A DNA stretch of 64,000 nt from Limnochorda sp. L945t (GTDB lineage: Bacteria; Bacillota; Limnochordia; Limnochordales; Geochordaceae), in NCBI RefSeq assembly GCF_035593305.1, contig NZ_CP141615.1:1116001-1180000 (forward strand). The letters run 5' to 3'. Every line of letters begins with the position of its first letter. Position 1 is the first letter of the stretch. Below, one piece after another: positions 1-8,693 of this stretch. A program made the position numbers and the translations under genes. The notes under the pieces are model-generated. The model made no database searches, was not told where the DNA came from, and worked only from the letters and a program-made list of their open reading frames with translations.

Positions 1-1274
1 CTCCCACCCAGGTCGTCACCTGGCCGAGGGCCGCAGCAGAGGCGCGGCCGGGCGCCGGGGGCAGGGAAGGGGCGTATGCACCTACGGCCGGTCGCACGCA
101 CAGGGGACGGTCTCGTCTTTATACGGTGGCCTTCGTCGTGGCGTTCATGGCCGGGCTGGTGTGGGCGGCGTCGCATTTCTCCGACTTGTTGTTCCCGAGG
201 GAAGTGGTCGTGCCCAACATTGTCGGCCGTACCGAGGCCGAAGCCCGGATGCTGCTGGAGCGGCAGCACCTGAGTTACGGGGTCGACCAGCGGATCTACT
301 CCGACTCGGTGCCGAGCGGCCAGATCATCCGCCAGGATCCCGAGTCGGGGCGCCGGGTGCGGGAGGGCCGGAAGATCTGGGCCACCGTCAGCCTGGGCCC
401 GGAGGTCGGCGTGGTGCCGGACCTGGTGGGCAAGTCGCTGAGGGATGCACAGCTGCTCCTGGTGCAGCAGGGATTCGCCCGTGGCGAGGTAACGTATGGA
501 TATGCGCCCGACCGGCCGCCCAACACCGTCATCACCCAGGACCCCGAGCCCAACACGCAGCTCGAGAAGGGGCGTCCGGTCAACCTGGTGGTGAGCCGGG
601 GCGAGCAGCCGCCGGCCACCGTGACCATCCCCGACCTGACGGGATTGCCCCTCGACGACGCCCGCCGGCGCCTGGAAGCGCTGGGCTTGCAGATCGGCAA
701 CACGTGGGCCGAGTACAACCAGCAGTACCCGTCGGGGGCGGTGGTCGATCAAGACCCCGCGCCGGGCAGCCAGGTCGAGCAAGGGTGGAGCGTGGACGTC
801 ATCTACAGCCAGGGACCGCCTCCGACCGCCCAGGAGGGCGGCGGGGCCGCACCGGTACTGCCCTCTGCCCCGGGCGCTTCCGGGGGAGCGGCGCCGCAGG
901 CGACGCCCTCGCCCGGCTCGGCCTCGGCCCCGCCTCCGGGTGACGGTGCCTCCGGCCCGGCGGGCCCGAGCAGCCCGGCGCAGGGACAGGCTCCGGGGGC
1001 TGCGGGCGGGACGGGCCCGGCTGCTGCGACGAGCGCTCCGTCGGGCAAGTGGCGGACGGCCGAGGTGGGGATCCAGGTGCCCCCCGGCAAGGACCAGGAG
1101 GTGGTCATCCTCGTCATCGACGACTTCGGGGCCAAGGAGGTCTTCCGGCGGACGGTGGCGGGGGGCAGCTACCTGGCCGAACGGGTGCGCGGGCGAGGGC
1201 CTTCCGCCCGGTTCCAGGTGTACATCGGCGGCGCGATGGTGGAGGAGGCGCCCTTCCCCCAGGACGGGCCGTGA
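1..1274 (+). CDS. prkC: PASTA-domain Ser/Thr protein kinase (PrkC/Stk type), 3' part only
   Basis: The reading frame is open from base 3 of the window, so this is the C-terminal part of a larger gene; the GTG at 126 is not its start. What is visible is an Ala/Arg/Gly-rich juxtamembrane linker, one transmembrane helix (about 117-185), three PASTA repeats (about 204-410, 408-597 and 618-810, each opening with a V/I-P-D/N-L/I-x-G motif), a Pro/Ala/Gly-rich spacer (813-1035) and a C-terminal beta-rich domain. PASTA kinases sense peptidoglycan fragments or lipid II outside the cell and phosphorylate cytoplasmic targets. The kinase domain lies outside the window. The following rsgA and rpe match the prpC-prkC-rsgA-rpe order of Firmicutes, which supports the kinase assignment over a stand-alone PASTA protein. 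Confidence 0.88.
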   Translation, partial: PTQVVTWPRAAAEARPGAGGREGAYAPTAGRTHRGRSRLYTVAFVVAFMAGLVWAASHFSDLLFPREVVVPNIVGRTEAEARMLLERQHLSYGVDQRIYSDSVPSGQIIRQDPESGRRVREGRKIWATVSLGPEVGVVPDLVGKSLRDAQLLLVQQGFARGEVTYGYAPDRPPNTVITQDPEPNTQLEKGRPVNLVVSRGEQPPATVTIPDLTGLPLDDARRRLEALGLQIGNTWAEYNQQYPSGAVVDQDPAPGSQVEQGWSVDVIYSQGPPPTAQEGGGAAPVLPSAPGASGGAAPQATPSPGSASAPPPGDGASGPAGPSSPAQGQAPGAAGGTGPAAATSAPSGKWRTAEVGIQVPPGKDQEVVILVIDDFGAKEVFRRTVAGGSYLAERVRGRGPSARFQVYIGGAMVEEAPFPQDGP

Positions 1275-1290
1275 GGAGCCGGTAGGCCGT

Positions 1291-2237
1291 ATGGCGCGAG
1301 CACGCAAGCCGTCCGAGGAGGAGGGCGGAGCGACGGTGCGCCCGCTGGCGAAGCGTGAGGGCACCGTCGACGGCATGGTGGTCTCCCGCCGCTCGGGCTT
1401 CTACGACGTGCAGCTTCCGTCCGGAGACGTGGTGCTGGCCACGCTGCGGGGCAACGTGCGCAAGCGGGGCCCCGTGCTCACCGGAGATCGGGTCAAGGTG
1501 CGGCTGCTGGCCGACGGGCGGGGTGTGGTCGAAGAGGTGGGGCCCCGCGTCACGTGCCTGGCGCGGCCGCCCCTTGCCAACGTGACCCGTCTCGTGGCCG
1601 TCGTGCCGGTCGACCACCCGGACTTTTTCTTGCTGGACAGGGTGCTCGTGCTGGGGGAGGCGGCCGGTCTTTGCTCGGTGGTCTGCATCAACAAAGTCGA
1701 CCTGGACGACGAGGGGCAGGCCGGGGCGTGGGCCGAGCGGTACCGGCAGGTGGGCTATCCGGTGGTGCTGGTGAGCGCCCGCACGGGCCAGGGGATGGAG
1801 GAGCTGGCCGGGCTGCTGACCGGTCACGTGAGCACGCTCAGCGGGCCGTCGGGCGCCGGCAAGTCCTCCATCCTCAACGCGCTGGTGCCGGCGGCCGGGG
1901 CGGAGGTGGGCGAGATGGCCGCCCGCATCGGCGGGGGCCGCCACACGACCCGGGTGGTCCGGCTCCTCCCCCTGCCGGGAGGGGGGCTCCTGGCCGACAC
2001 GCCCGGCTTTTCCCGCCTCGACCTGGTCGGCATCGGCTCCCGTGACCTCGACCGATGGATGCCCGATATCGGCCGGTGGGCGGACCGGTGCCAGTTCGGA
2101 GAGAGCTGCCTGCACCGGGGCGAGGAGGGCTGCGCCGTTGCCCGGGCCGTCGAGGAGGGCCGGGTTTCGAAACATCGTTACCAGCACTATCGCCGCCTGA
2201 TCGACGAGGTGCTGGCCATGGAGGTGCGCCGCTACTC

Positions 2238-2241
<4 letters not shown>
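1291..2241 (+). CDS. rsgA: Ribosome small-subunit-dependent GTPase RsgA
   Basis: The product is 316 aa, the usual family size. It helps late 30S subunit maturation by GTP hydrolysis. The circularly permuted GTPase motifs appear in the expected order: G4 NKVD at residues 134-137, P-loop GPSGAGKSS at 185-193 and G3 DTPG at 226-229. An N-terminal OB-fold region covers roughly residues 20-85. The C-terminal zinc site is complete: C257, C263, H265 and C271. The ATG at 1291 was chosen because the family starts near here and GAGGAG lies 12 nt upstream; the frame is open further upstream but that part is antisense-like filler inside the kinase gene. It overlaps rpe by 4 nt (ATGA). Confidence 0.96.
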
Positions 2242-2963
<722 letters not shown>

Positions 2964-3437
2964 GAGATGCCCTGTCGGCCCGGCAGGGCGTGTAAAGTGG
3001 CACTAACCTCCCGGGATGCCCTCGCAGCGTTCGCCGTCGTTGTTTTGGGTGGGGCGTTAGTGTTGCTTACCACCTCTCGCCGCGGTATCGTAGGGCCCAG
3101 GAGCCCCGCGACGCACGACGATCGCAATCTTCGACCGCTCGCCGGGGCGGGGGGTGGTGGATGGAGAGCAGGGGCCGTCGAGGGGCGTCTCCTGGCGGCA
3201 AGCCGGAGGGCGTACCGAGCCGGCCCGGACAGCAGGGCGTTGCATGGTTTTCCAACCGTGCCGCAAGACAGCGACCCGCACGTTCATATCCTCTCCCACC
3301 CGTGGAGTCCGGTCGACGGGGTAGCGAAAGTCAGGCAAACGATCCATCGAAAACACCGCACACCGGCCTCGAGTGTCCCAAAAAGCGCGCGTCGCGGGGC
3401 TCCGGATCCCCTGAAGGCGAGAGGGAGGCGGACGGCG
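2964..3437 (+). other. 474-bp gap without a recognised gene
   Basis: No convincing gene was found. In Bacillus the small spoVM gene lies downstream of rpe, but no peptide resembling SpoVM is encoded here. A weak hairpin (CCTG...CAGG, about 2970-2987) just after rpe has no T-run. A weak promoter-like pair, TTGCTT at 3063 and TATCGT at 3086 with a 17-bp spacer, could drive the downstream gene. One frame is open through the whole gap into that gene and encodes a hydrophobic stretch near 3015-3075, but its third-position GC is clearly below that of neighbouring genes, so I treat it as non-coding. No known riboswitch or RNA fold was recognised. Confidence 0.5.
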
Positions 3438-3959
3438 ATGGCGTCGACGGCGGGGGCCAATCCGGGATTGCCCCGGGAGATCCGGGGCCAGACGGTGGCC
3501 GTGGTGGCGGCCGAAGGATGGTTGCGGCCGCAGGCTTTGTGGCTCGCCTATCGCATGGCGGCGGTGCTCACGGGTGCCGGCCTGCGTGTGGCCCTCCTGG
3601 GCCATCCGCAGGCCCCACGCGCGGGCGTCGTCGCCGGGGCTCCCGTGACGCCCTCCCTGCGCAGGCGGGTGCACGCCGAGGCCCGGCGTGCCCAGATGGT
3701 GATCGCCGCGGTCTGCGCCGGACGGCCGTGGACGGCCTGGCTATCCGAGTTGGGGGGCTGCTTCGATCGGCTGGTGGTGGTGACCCGAGAGCCCCGGCCC
3801 GACCCTCGCGACCTCTGGATCCCGGGCCCGGAGCCTCCGGAGGTCCGGTTCGTCCCTGTGGACCTGGCCGGCTCGGGCGCGCCGGAGCAACACGACACGG
3901 TCAGCCGCCTGGCGGCCGAGCTGATGATCCCCCGCGTGCGCCTGCGGGCCAGGGCGTGA
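3438..3959 (+). CDS. Hypothetical protein, possible Rossmann-like nucleotide-binding fold
   Basis: I do not recognise this 173-aa protein. It starts with ATG after GAGGGAGGCGG, a good ribosome-binding site. After a short lead there is a beta strand (TVAVVAAEG), a helix rich in Ala and a second strand (LRVALLGH), then strands ending in MVIAAVCAG and LVVVTREPRP. This alternating pattern resembles a small alpha/beta Rossmann domain, but no P-loop or catalytic motif is evident. No signal peptide or membrane helix is seen from this start. It ends 13 nt before the end of rpmB on the other strand, so the two genes converge. The reading frame continues upstream to about 2967; that extension is judged non-coding. 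Confidence 0.6.
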   Translation: MASTAGANPGLPREIRGQTVAVVAAEGWLRPQALWLAYRMAAVLTGAGLRVALLGHPQAPRAGVVAGAPVTPSLRRRVHAEARRAQMVIAAVCAGRPWTAWLSELGGCFDRLVVVTREPRPDPRDLWIPGPEPPEVRFVPVDLAGSGAPEQHDTVSRLAAELMIPRVRLRARA

Positions 3960-3972
3960 GCGCTCCCGTCCC

Positions 3973-4164
3973 TCAGACGGCGAGCTGCACCTTGCCCTTC
4001 TTCAGGCACCGGGTGCAAATGTAGGCGCGCTCCACCCGGCCCTCCACCACGATCCGCCGGCGGTGCAGGTTGGGCATCCAGCGCCGGTGGGTATGGCGGT
4101 ACGACTTGCTCACGTTGAAGCCCGTCTGTGCTCCCTTGCCACAAATCCGGCAAACTCTGGCCAC
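3973..4164 (-). CDS. rpmB: 50S ribosomal protein bL28
   Basis: This 63-aa basic protein of the large ribosomal subunit carries the family pattern: a CxxCG pair near the N terminus (CRICGK), the SHS/TxRRWxPNL-type core (HRRWMPNL) and a C-terminal CxxC (CTRC) followed by KGKV. The two Cys pairs suggest a zinc-binding form. It starts with GTG, preceded by a very strong AGGAGGAGGGAGGG site. It is transcribed away from the Asp23-family gene and has its own promoter at 4207-4235. Confidence 0.97.
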   Translation of the reverse strand: MARVCRICGKGAQTGFNVSKSYRHTHRRWMPNLHRRRIVVEGRVERAYICTRCLKKGKVQLAV

Positions 4165-4206
4165 GGCCAGACCCTCCCTCCTCCTGCGACGACCAGACCA
4201 GGCCGC

Positions 4207-4235
4207 ATTCTACCACGGCCGAAGGCCCGCCACAA
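4207..4235 (-). promoter_or_regulatory. Predicted sigma-A promoter of rpmB with extended -10
   Basis: Read on the - strand, TTGTGG (4235-4230) is followed after 17 bp by TAGAAT (4212-4207). TGG directly before the hexamer gives an extended -10. The 12-mer TGGTAGAATGCG is identical to one in front of rplS (26928-26939). Confidence 0.5.
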
Positions 4236-4310
4236 CACCACGAAAAGGGCGGGATGGTCCAGGAAAAGGAAGGCCGGGGCCAGCGGGGAATAACCCAGGG
4301 GCCCTGCCTC

Positions 4311-4319
4311 TGGTATGAT
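4311..4319 (+). promoter_or_regulatory. Predicted extended -10 promoter of the Asp23-family/fakA operon
   Basis: TGGTATGAT gives an extended -10 (TG, one base, then TATGAT). No good -35 hexamer is visible 17 bp upstream, as can happen with extended -10 promoters. Transcription would start near 4326, leaving a leader of about 17 nt with GAGGGGG as ribosome-binding site. Confidence 0.4.
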
Positions 4320-4342
4320 GGGGCAGCGAGGGGGCACAGGGC

Positions 4343-4744
4343 ATGGCGGTGACGCTGACCAACGAGCTCGGCAGCATCCGGATCGCGGAGGAGGCTTTGT
4401 CCGCTGTCGCAGGATACGCGGCCCGGGAGTGCTACGGGATCGTCGGCGTGGCCGCTCGCAGCGTGCCGGACGGGATTGCCGAGCTGCTGGGGCTGGAAAA
4501 CGTCCATCGCGGCGTCGAGGTCCGACTGGAGGACGACGTGATCGTCGTCAACCTCTTCGTGATGGTGGAGTACGGCGTCAACATCTTCCAGGTCGCCCGC
4601 AACGTGATGCAGCAGGTCAAGCACCGCCTGGAGCAGATTTCGGGGCTCGAGGTAGGGCAGATCAACGTCCACGTCCAGGGTGTACGGGTGGGCGAGGGCG
4701 ACCGCCGGCGCAGGCATTCCGAGAGTTCCACGCGGAGGGTATGA
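4343..4744 (+). CDS. Asp23/Gls24 family envelope stress protein (YloU-like)
   Basis: The product is 133 aa. Members of this family are small alpha/beta proteins tied to cell envelope stress and membrane-proximal scaffolding. The family pattern is visible: an N-terminal G-x-I-x-I-A-E-x-A-L segment, the GIVGVA turn, the strand pair VRLEDDVIVVNLFVMVEYG and the final segment LEVGQINVHVQGV. The basic C-terminal tail (about 15 residues) has no recognised role. It lies 3 nt before fakA, the same order as yloU-yloV in Bacillus, so the two are co-transcribed. Confidence 0.9.
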   Translation: MAVTLTNELGSIRIAEEALSAVAGYAARECYGIVGVAARSVPDGIAELLGLENVHRGVEVRLEDDVIVVNLFVMVEYGVNIFQVARNVMQQVKHRLEQISGLEVGQINVHVQGVRVGEGDRRRRHSESSTRRV

Positions 4745-4747
4745 CGA

Positions 4748-6643
4748 ATGGGTGGGGCGGCTTCGGGCGAGGGCCGAGAGATTTTCCTGAGGTGGATGGA
4801 GGCGGGACTTCAAGCACTCGAGAGGGAAAAAGCGGCGATCGACGCCCTCAACGTGTTCCCCGTGCCGGACGGCGACACCGGCACCAACATGTTCCTCACG
4901 TTTTCGGCCGCGTGGAAAGAGGTCCAGAAAGACCTCCACGGCAGGCTGCGGGATCTCGTGCAGGCAGCCTCCCGCGGAGCGCTGATGGGGGCACGCGGCA
5001 ACTCCGGCGTGATTCTCTCCCAGTTTTTCCGTGGTTTCGCCCGTTCCATCGCCGCTGCTCCGCCGGGTGCTCCCCTGGATGGGGCGCGCCTTGCCCACGC
5101 GCTCGAGGAGGCGGCTCAGACGGCCTACCAGGCGGTCATCAAGCCGGTCGAGGGGACCATGTTGACGGTCGGCCGGGCAGCGGCCCGGTGGGCGGAGCGG
5201 GCTGCCCGGCGTCCCGGGGCCAGCCTCGTGGAGGTCCTCGAGGCAGCTTCGGAAGGGGCGAAGATCGCACTGGCCCGGACTCCCCGGCAGTTGCCCGTAC
5301 TGGCGCAAGCCGGCGTGGTCGACGCGGGGGGCCAGGGGCTGGTGGTCTTGCTCGAGGCGGCGCTGCAAGCGAGCCGGCAAGCACCGGCGCCGCCGGCCGC
5401 AGCGGCGGCCGACCGGAGCCATCCGGCGGCCGCGGCGGTGCCCCGGGAGACAGCCGAGGGCGCCATGCCCGGCCATGAACCCGGCGGCATCACGGAGACG
5501 TACGTCCGGTACCGGTACTGCACTGAGTTTTTGATCATGGGACAGGGCATCCCCCAGGAGCAGGTCCGCGAAGCGCTGCTGCCGCTCGGGGACTCCCTTC
5601 TCGTGGTCGGCGATCCCTCGCTGCTCAAGGTCCACGTCCACACCAACCATCCCGGCCGCGCGCTGGAAGTCGGCGTACGGTGGGGCGAACTGCTCAACGT
5701 ATCGGTCAACAACATGCAGGAGCAAAACCGACAGGCCGCCCGGCGCAAGAAGGAGCAACGAGCGGCCGCACTGGCCGGCCCTCCCGCCGAGGGCTCTTCC
5801 CGGATGGCCTCGCAGGTCTCTCCGGGGCGATCCGGCCCCGCGACCCCGCCCTCTTCGTCTGGCCGCGCCCTTGCCCCGCAGGCTGCCCCGGTCGGGGTCC
5901 GGGTGTCCGATCCTCCCGCCGGCAACCACCGGCCGAGCAGGGCCGCGCCGGCGGACCTGGCGGCCCGCGCTAACCACGGCGCGACGGGACGGGTGGCCAT
6001 CGTCGCCGTGGTGAGCGGCGACGGCCTCAAGGATATCTTTCGGAGCCTGGGCGTGGAGCAGCTGGTCGACGGCGGCTCCACCATGAACCCCAGCACCGAG
6101 GAGCTGGTCAAAGCGGTCGAGGCGTCTCCCGCCGCCGGGGTGATCCTTCTGCCCAACAACAAGAACGTCGTGATGGCCGCCCGGCAGGTGCCGGCGATCG
6201 CCTCCAAGCCCGTCATCGTGGTGCCCTCGCGTAACATCCCGGAAGGGTTGGCCGCGGCGCTGGCTTTTTCCGGGGAGCTCGGGCTGGAAGCCAACGCCGC
6301 CCGCATGGAACGGGCCCTCGAACGCGTGGCGAGCGGCGAGGTGACGTACGCGGTTCGCGACTCGCACTTCGGCGACCATGAAATCCGAGCCGGCGACATC
6401 GTCGGCATGGCCGACGGGGAGCTGGTCTCGGTGGGCCAGGACGTCGGCGAGGTGGTCTACCAGGTGGCGCGGCGCTTGCTCGGCGACGGCAAGACGCTCC
6501 TGACGCTCTACTACGGCCGCGAGGTCGATCGTGCGCAGGCCCAGCGGCTCCTGGACACCCTGAAGGGCCGGTTGGACGGGACCGAGATCGAGCTGTACTT
6601 CGGAGGGCAACCGATCTTCTACTACATCCTGTCGGCCGAATGA
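4748..6643 (+). CDS. fakA: Fatty acid kinase catalytic subunit FakA (DhaK/DhaL-like, YloV)
   Basis: FakA phosphorylates fatty acids delivered by a FakB (DegV-family) carrier, so that host or recycled fatty acids enter phospholipid synthesis. The N-terminal DhaL-type ATP-binding domain shows NVFPVPDGDTGTNM at residues 35-48, with the Asp residues that chelate Mg-ATP, and GARGNSGVILSQ soon after. A middle FakA domain and a C-terminal EDD/DegV-like domain (from about residue 420) follow. At 631 aa it is longer than the usual 540-560 aa. The excess lies in a Pro/Ala/Ser-rich linker at about residues 335-420 and a smaller one near 215-235. The next gene is degV-like, which fits the kinase-carrier partnership. 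Confidence 0.93.
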   Translation: MGGAASGEGREIFLRWMEAGLQALEREKAAIDALNVFPVPDGDTGTNMFLTFSAAWKEVQKDLHGRLRDLVQAASRGALMGARGNSGVILSQFFRGFARSIAAAPPGAPLDGARLAHALEEAAQTAYQAVIKPVEGTMLTVGRAAARWAERAARRPGASLVEVLEAASEGAKIALARTPRQLPVLAQAGVVDAGGQGLVVLLEAALQASRQAPAPPAAAAADRSHPAAAAVPRETAEGAMPGHEPGGITETYVRYRYCTEFLIMGQGIPQEQVREALLPLGDSLLVVGDPSLLKVHVHTNHPGRALEVGVRWGELLNVSVNNMQEQNRQAARRKKEQRAAALAGPPAEGSSRMASQVSPGRSGPATPPSSSGRALAPQAAPVGVRVSDPPAGNHRPSRAAPADLAARANHGATGRVAIVAVVSGDGLKDIFRSLGVEQLVDGGSTMNPSTEELVKAVEASPAAGVILLPNNKNVVMAARQVPAIASKPVIVVPSRNIPEGLAAALAFSGELGLEANAARMERALERVASGEVTYAVRDSHFGDHEIRAGDIVGMADGELVSVGQDVGEVVYQVARRLLGDGKTLLTLYYGREVDRAQAQRLLDTLKGRLDGTEIELYFGGQPIFYYILSAE

Positions 6644-6696
6644 TCCGCTCTCGGGCCAAAGAGAGGCAACACGGCCAGGAAAAGGTTGGGCGAGGC

Positions 6697-7560
6697 ATGG
6701 CAGCAGGCGCTCGGCGCATCCGGATCGTGACCGATAGCATGGCCGATCTTCCGGCCACCTGGGTACGGGAGTTCGACGTCCACGTGGTGCCCCTGCACGT
6801 GCTGTTCAAGGGGGAGAGCTACCGGGACGGCATCGACGTCTCCCACGAGGCGTTCTTCGAGATGATGCGGCAGGCCGGCAACGAGGAGCTGCCGCGCACC
6901 TCCCACCCGTCGCCGGCCGACTTCGTCGCCGCGTATCAGGCGATCGCCGGCGACGCTTCGGCCATCCTGTCCATTCACGCGTCGGCCTACATCTCCGCCA
7001 CCTACCAGTCGGCCATGGTAGCGGCTCGGGAGTTCCGGGAGGTCCCTGTCAGCGTCTGGGACACGCGCCTCGTGAGCATGGGCGAGGGACTGGCGGTGCG
7101 GGAGGTCGCCCGGGCGGTGCAGGAGGGGCTCCCGGCCGGCGAGTGTTTGAAGCGGGGACAGGACCTCGCCCGGCGGATGCGGGTGCGCTTCACGGTCGAG
7201 ACGCTCGAGTACCTGTGGAAAAACGGCCGGATCGGCCGCGCGCAGGCGTTCGTGGGAGGGCTGCTGCAGCTCAAGCCGGTGCTGGCCTTCGAGGACGGCA
7301 TGGTGACCCCGGTCGAGCGGGTGCGGGGCCGGGCCCGCTCCCTTTCCCGGCTGGCGGAGATGTGCGCCGAGGAGACCGGGGGCAGCGGCCAGACGCTGGC
7401 CATCGTGCATGCGGCGGCGCTGGAGGAGGCCCAGGCGCTGCGGGAAGAGATCCTGGGGCGGTGCCAGTTCGACGAGGTGGTCGTCACCACCCTGGGAGCC
7501 ACCATCACCTCCCACACCGGCCCCGGCACCATCGGGATCATCTACACCCTGAAGGAGTAG
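6697..7560 (+). CDS. DegV family protein, probable fatty-acid-binding FakB partner
   Basis: The 287-aa product from the ATG at 6697 matches the family length of about 280. DegV/FakB proteins bind one fatty acid and present its carboxylate to FakA. Family features seen are IVTDSMADLP near the N terminus, VVPL with a following GESYRDGID, the TSHPSPADF fatty-acid-pocket loop, the central LSIHASAYISATYQSA motif and VETLEYLWKNGRIGRAQAFVGGLLQLKPVL. An earlier in-frame ATG at 6640 overlaps the fakA stop by 4 nt and would add 19 residues not usual in the family. I prefer 6697, but coupling from 6640 cannot be excluded. Confidence 0.9.
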   Translation: MAAGARRIRIVTDSMADLPATWVREFDVHVVPLHVLFKGESYRDGIDVSHEAFFEMMRQAGNEELPRTSHPSPADFVAAYQAIAGDASAILSIHASAYISATYQSAMVAAREFREVPVSVWDTRLVSMGEGLAVREVARAVQEGLPAGECLKRGQDLARRMRVRFTVETLEYLWKNGRIGRAQAFVGGLLQLKPVLAFEDGMVTPVERVRGRARSLSRLAEMCAEETGGSGQTLAIVHAAALEEAQALREEILGRCQFDEVVVTTLGATITSHTGPGTIGIIYTLKE

Positions 7561-7606
7561 GGGCGGGTACCGCGCAGATGCGGCCCTCGCGCGGGCCTTC
7601 GGGCCG

Positions 7607-8170
7607 GTGAGAGTGATCGCAGGGATCGCGAAGGGCCGGCCGCTGATCGCACCCGCCGGGCGCAGCGTACGGCCTACCACGGATCGGGTGCGCCAGTCCG
7701 TGATGGACATCCTGGCGCCGTTCACCCCGGAGCGAGCCTGGCTCGACCTGTTCGCCGGGTCGGGTGCGATGGGCATCGAGGCGCTGAGCCGGGGAGCCCG
7801 CCGGGCGGTTTTCGTGGAGGACGATCCGGCGGCGTTGCGGGCGATTCGGGCCAACCTGGAGCGGACGGGCCTCGGGGAGAAGGCCACGGTGCTGCGCCGC
7901 GACGCGCTGCGGGCCATCGAGGAGCTGAGTCGCTCCGGCGAACGTTTCGACGTGATCTTCGCCGACCCCCCGTACGCGGCAGGGCTGGCGGAGGCCGTGG
8001 TGCGGGCGCTCGCCGCGTCCGGCCTGGCCGCCGACGATGGAGTGGTGGTCGTCCAGCACGGCGTCCGGGAAGAGCCGGCTGCGGTGGCCGGGTGGACCGT
8101 GTGGCGGCGGGCCCGCTATGGGGAGACGACCGTGACCTTTCTGGCGCGAGGAGGGGAGGGGCTTGCGTGA
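7607..8170 (+). CDS. rsmD: 16S rRNA (guanine(966)-N(2))-methyltransferase RsmD
   Basis: The 187-aa product is a Rossmann-fold SAM-dependent methyltransferase for G966 of 16S rRNA. It opens with MRVIAGIAKGRPL and has RPTTDRVRQSVMDIL, the SAM-binding motif LDLFAGSGAMGIEALSRGA, and the catalytic ADPPYAAG motif of N2-guanine methyltransferases (D/N-PPY). It starts with GTG and overlaps coaD by 4 nt. rsmD-coaD is a common Firmicutes pair. Confidence 0.95.
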   Translation: MRVIAGIAKGRPLIAPAGRSVRPTTDRVRQSVMDILAPFTPERAWLDLFAGSGAMGIEALSRGARRAVFVEDDPAALRAIRANLERTGLGEKATVLRRDALRAIEELSRSGERFDVIFADPPYAAGLAEAVVRALAASGLAADDGVVVVQHGVREEPAAVAGWTVWRRARYGETTVTFLARGGEGLA

Positions 8171-8682
8171 GCGTGGCGGTCTACCCGGGCAGCTTCGATC
8201 CCGTGACCTTCGGCCACCTCGACATCATCACCCGCGCGGCTGCCCTGTTCGACACGCTGTACGTGGCGGTCTTGCAGAACCCGAGCAAGCAGCCCTTGTT
8301 CAGCGTGGAAGAGCGGCTCGCCATGTTGCAGGAGGCGTGCCGCCCTCTTTCCAACGTTCGCTGTGAGACGTTCTCGGGGCTGGTGGTGGACTACGCCCGC
8401 TCCCGCCACGCCATCGCCATCGTCCGGGGCTTGCGGGCCGTCTCCGACTTCGAGTACGAGTTCGTCATGGCCACCATGAATCGCAACCTGGAAAGCCGCA
8501 TTGACACTGTGTTCATCGTGACGTCGAGCGAGTACGCGTTCATCAGTTCGAGCCTCATCAAGGAGGTCGCGCGGTTCGGCGGGGACGTGGGCCGGTGGGT
8601 GCCCCCGGGGGTAGCCGAGCGCCTGCGGTCGCGCTTCTCCGCCGGCGACGGCGCCGGGGGTGCCGGGAGCCCACAGGAGTAG
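8167..8682 (+). CDS. coaD: Phosphopantetheine adenylyltransferase
   Basis: CoaD transfers AMP from ATP to 4'-phosphopantetheine in coenzyme A synthesis. The 171-aa product has the nucleotidyltransferase motif YPGSFDPVTFGHLDII with the catalytic His, NPSKQPLFS, the RGLRAVSDFEYEF substrate loop and the ATP-binding EYAFISSSLIKEVARFGGDV (an ISSS..K motif). The GTG at 8167 overlaps the rsmD stop (GTGA). A second GTG two codons downstream is an alternative start. The C-terminal 15 residues are a Gly/Ala-rich tail. Confidence 0.95.
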   Translation: MSVAVYPGSFDPVTFGHLDIITRAAALFDTLYVAVLQNPSKQPLFSVEERLAMLQEACRPLSNVRCETFSGLVVDYARSRHAIAIVRGLRAVSDFEYEFVMATMNRNLESRIDTVFIVTSSEYAFISSSLIKEVARFGGDVGRWVPPGVAERLRSRFSAGDGAGGAGSPQE

Positions 8683-8693
8683 GAGAGCGCGCC

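Noticed and set aside
2967..3437. Open frame upstream of the 173-aa gene, encoding a hydrophobic stretch near 3015-3075 that looks like a transmembrane helix
   Set aside because: Third-position GC of the first 30 codons is only about 67%, much lower than in real genes here, and there is no ribosome-binding site before GTG 2997. Long open frames arise by chance at this GC content. A membrane anchor for the downstream protein is possible but not supported.
2964..3437. Search for spoVM or a known structured RNA after rpe
   Set aside because: Only very short peptides (11 and 14 codons) without ribosome-binding sites were found, none like SpoVM, and no conserved RNA core could be recognised by eye.
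3548..6610. 1020-codon open frame on the - strand, and similar ones at 18526-21801, 57549-60833 and 60973-63990
   Set aside because: They are antisense shadows of fakA, smc and the flagellar genes; the + strand products match known families throughout.
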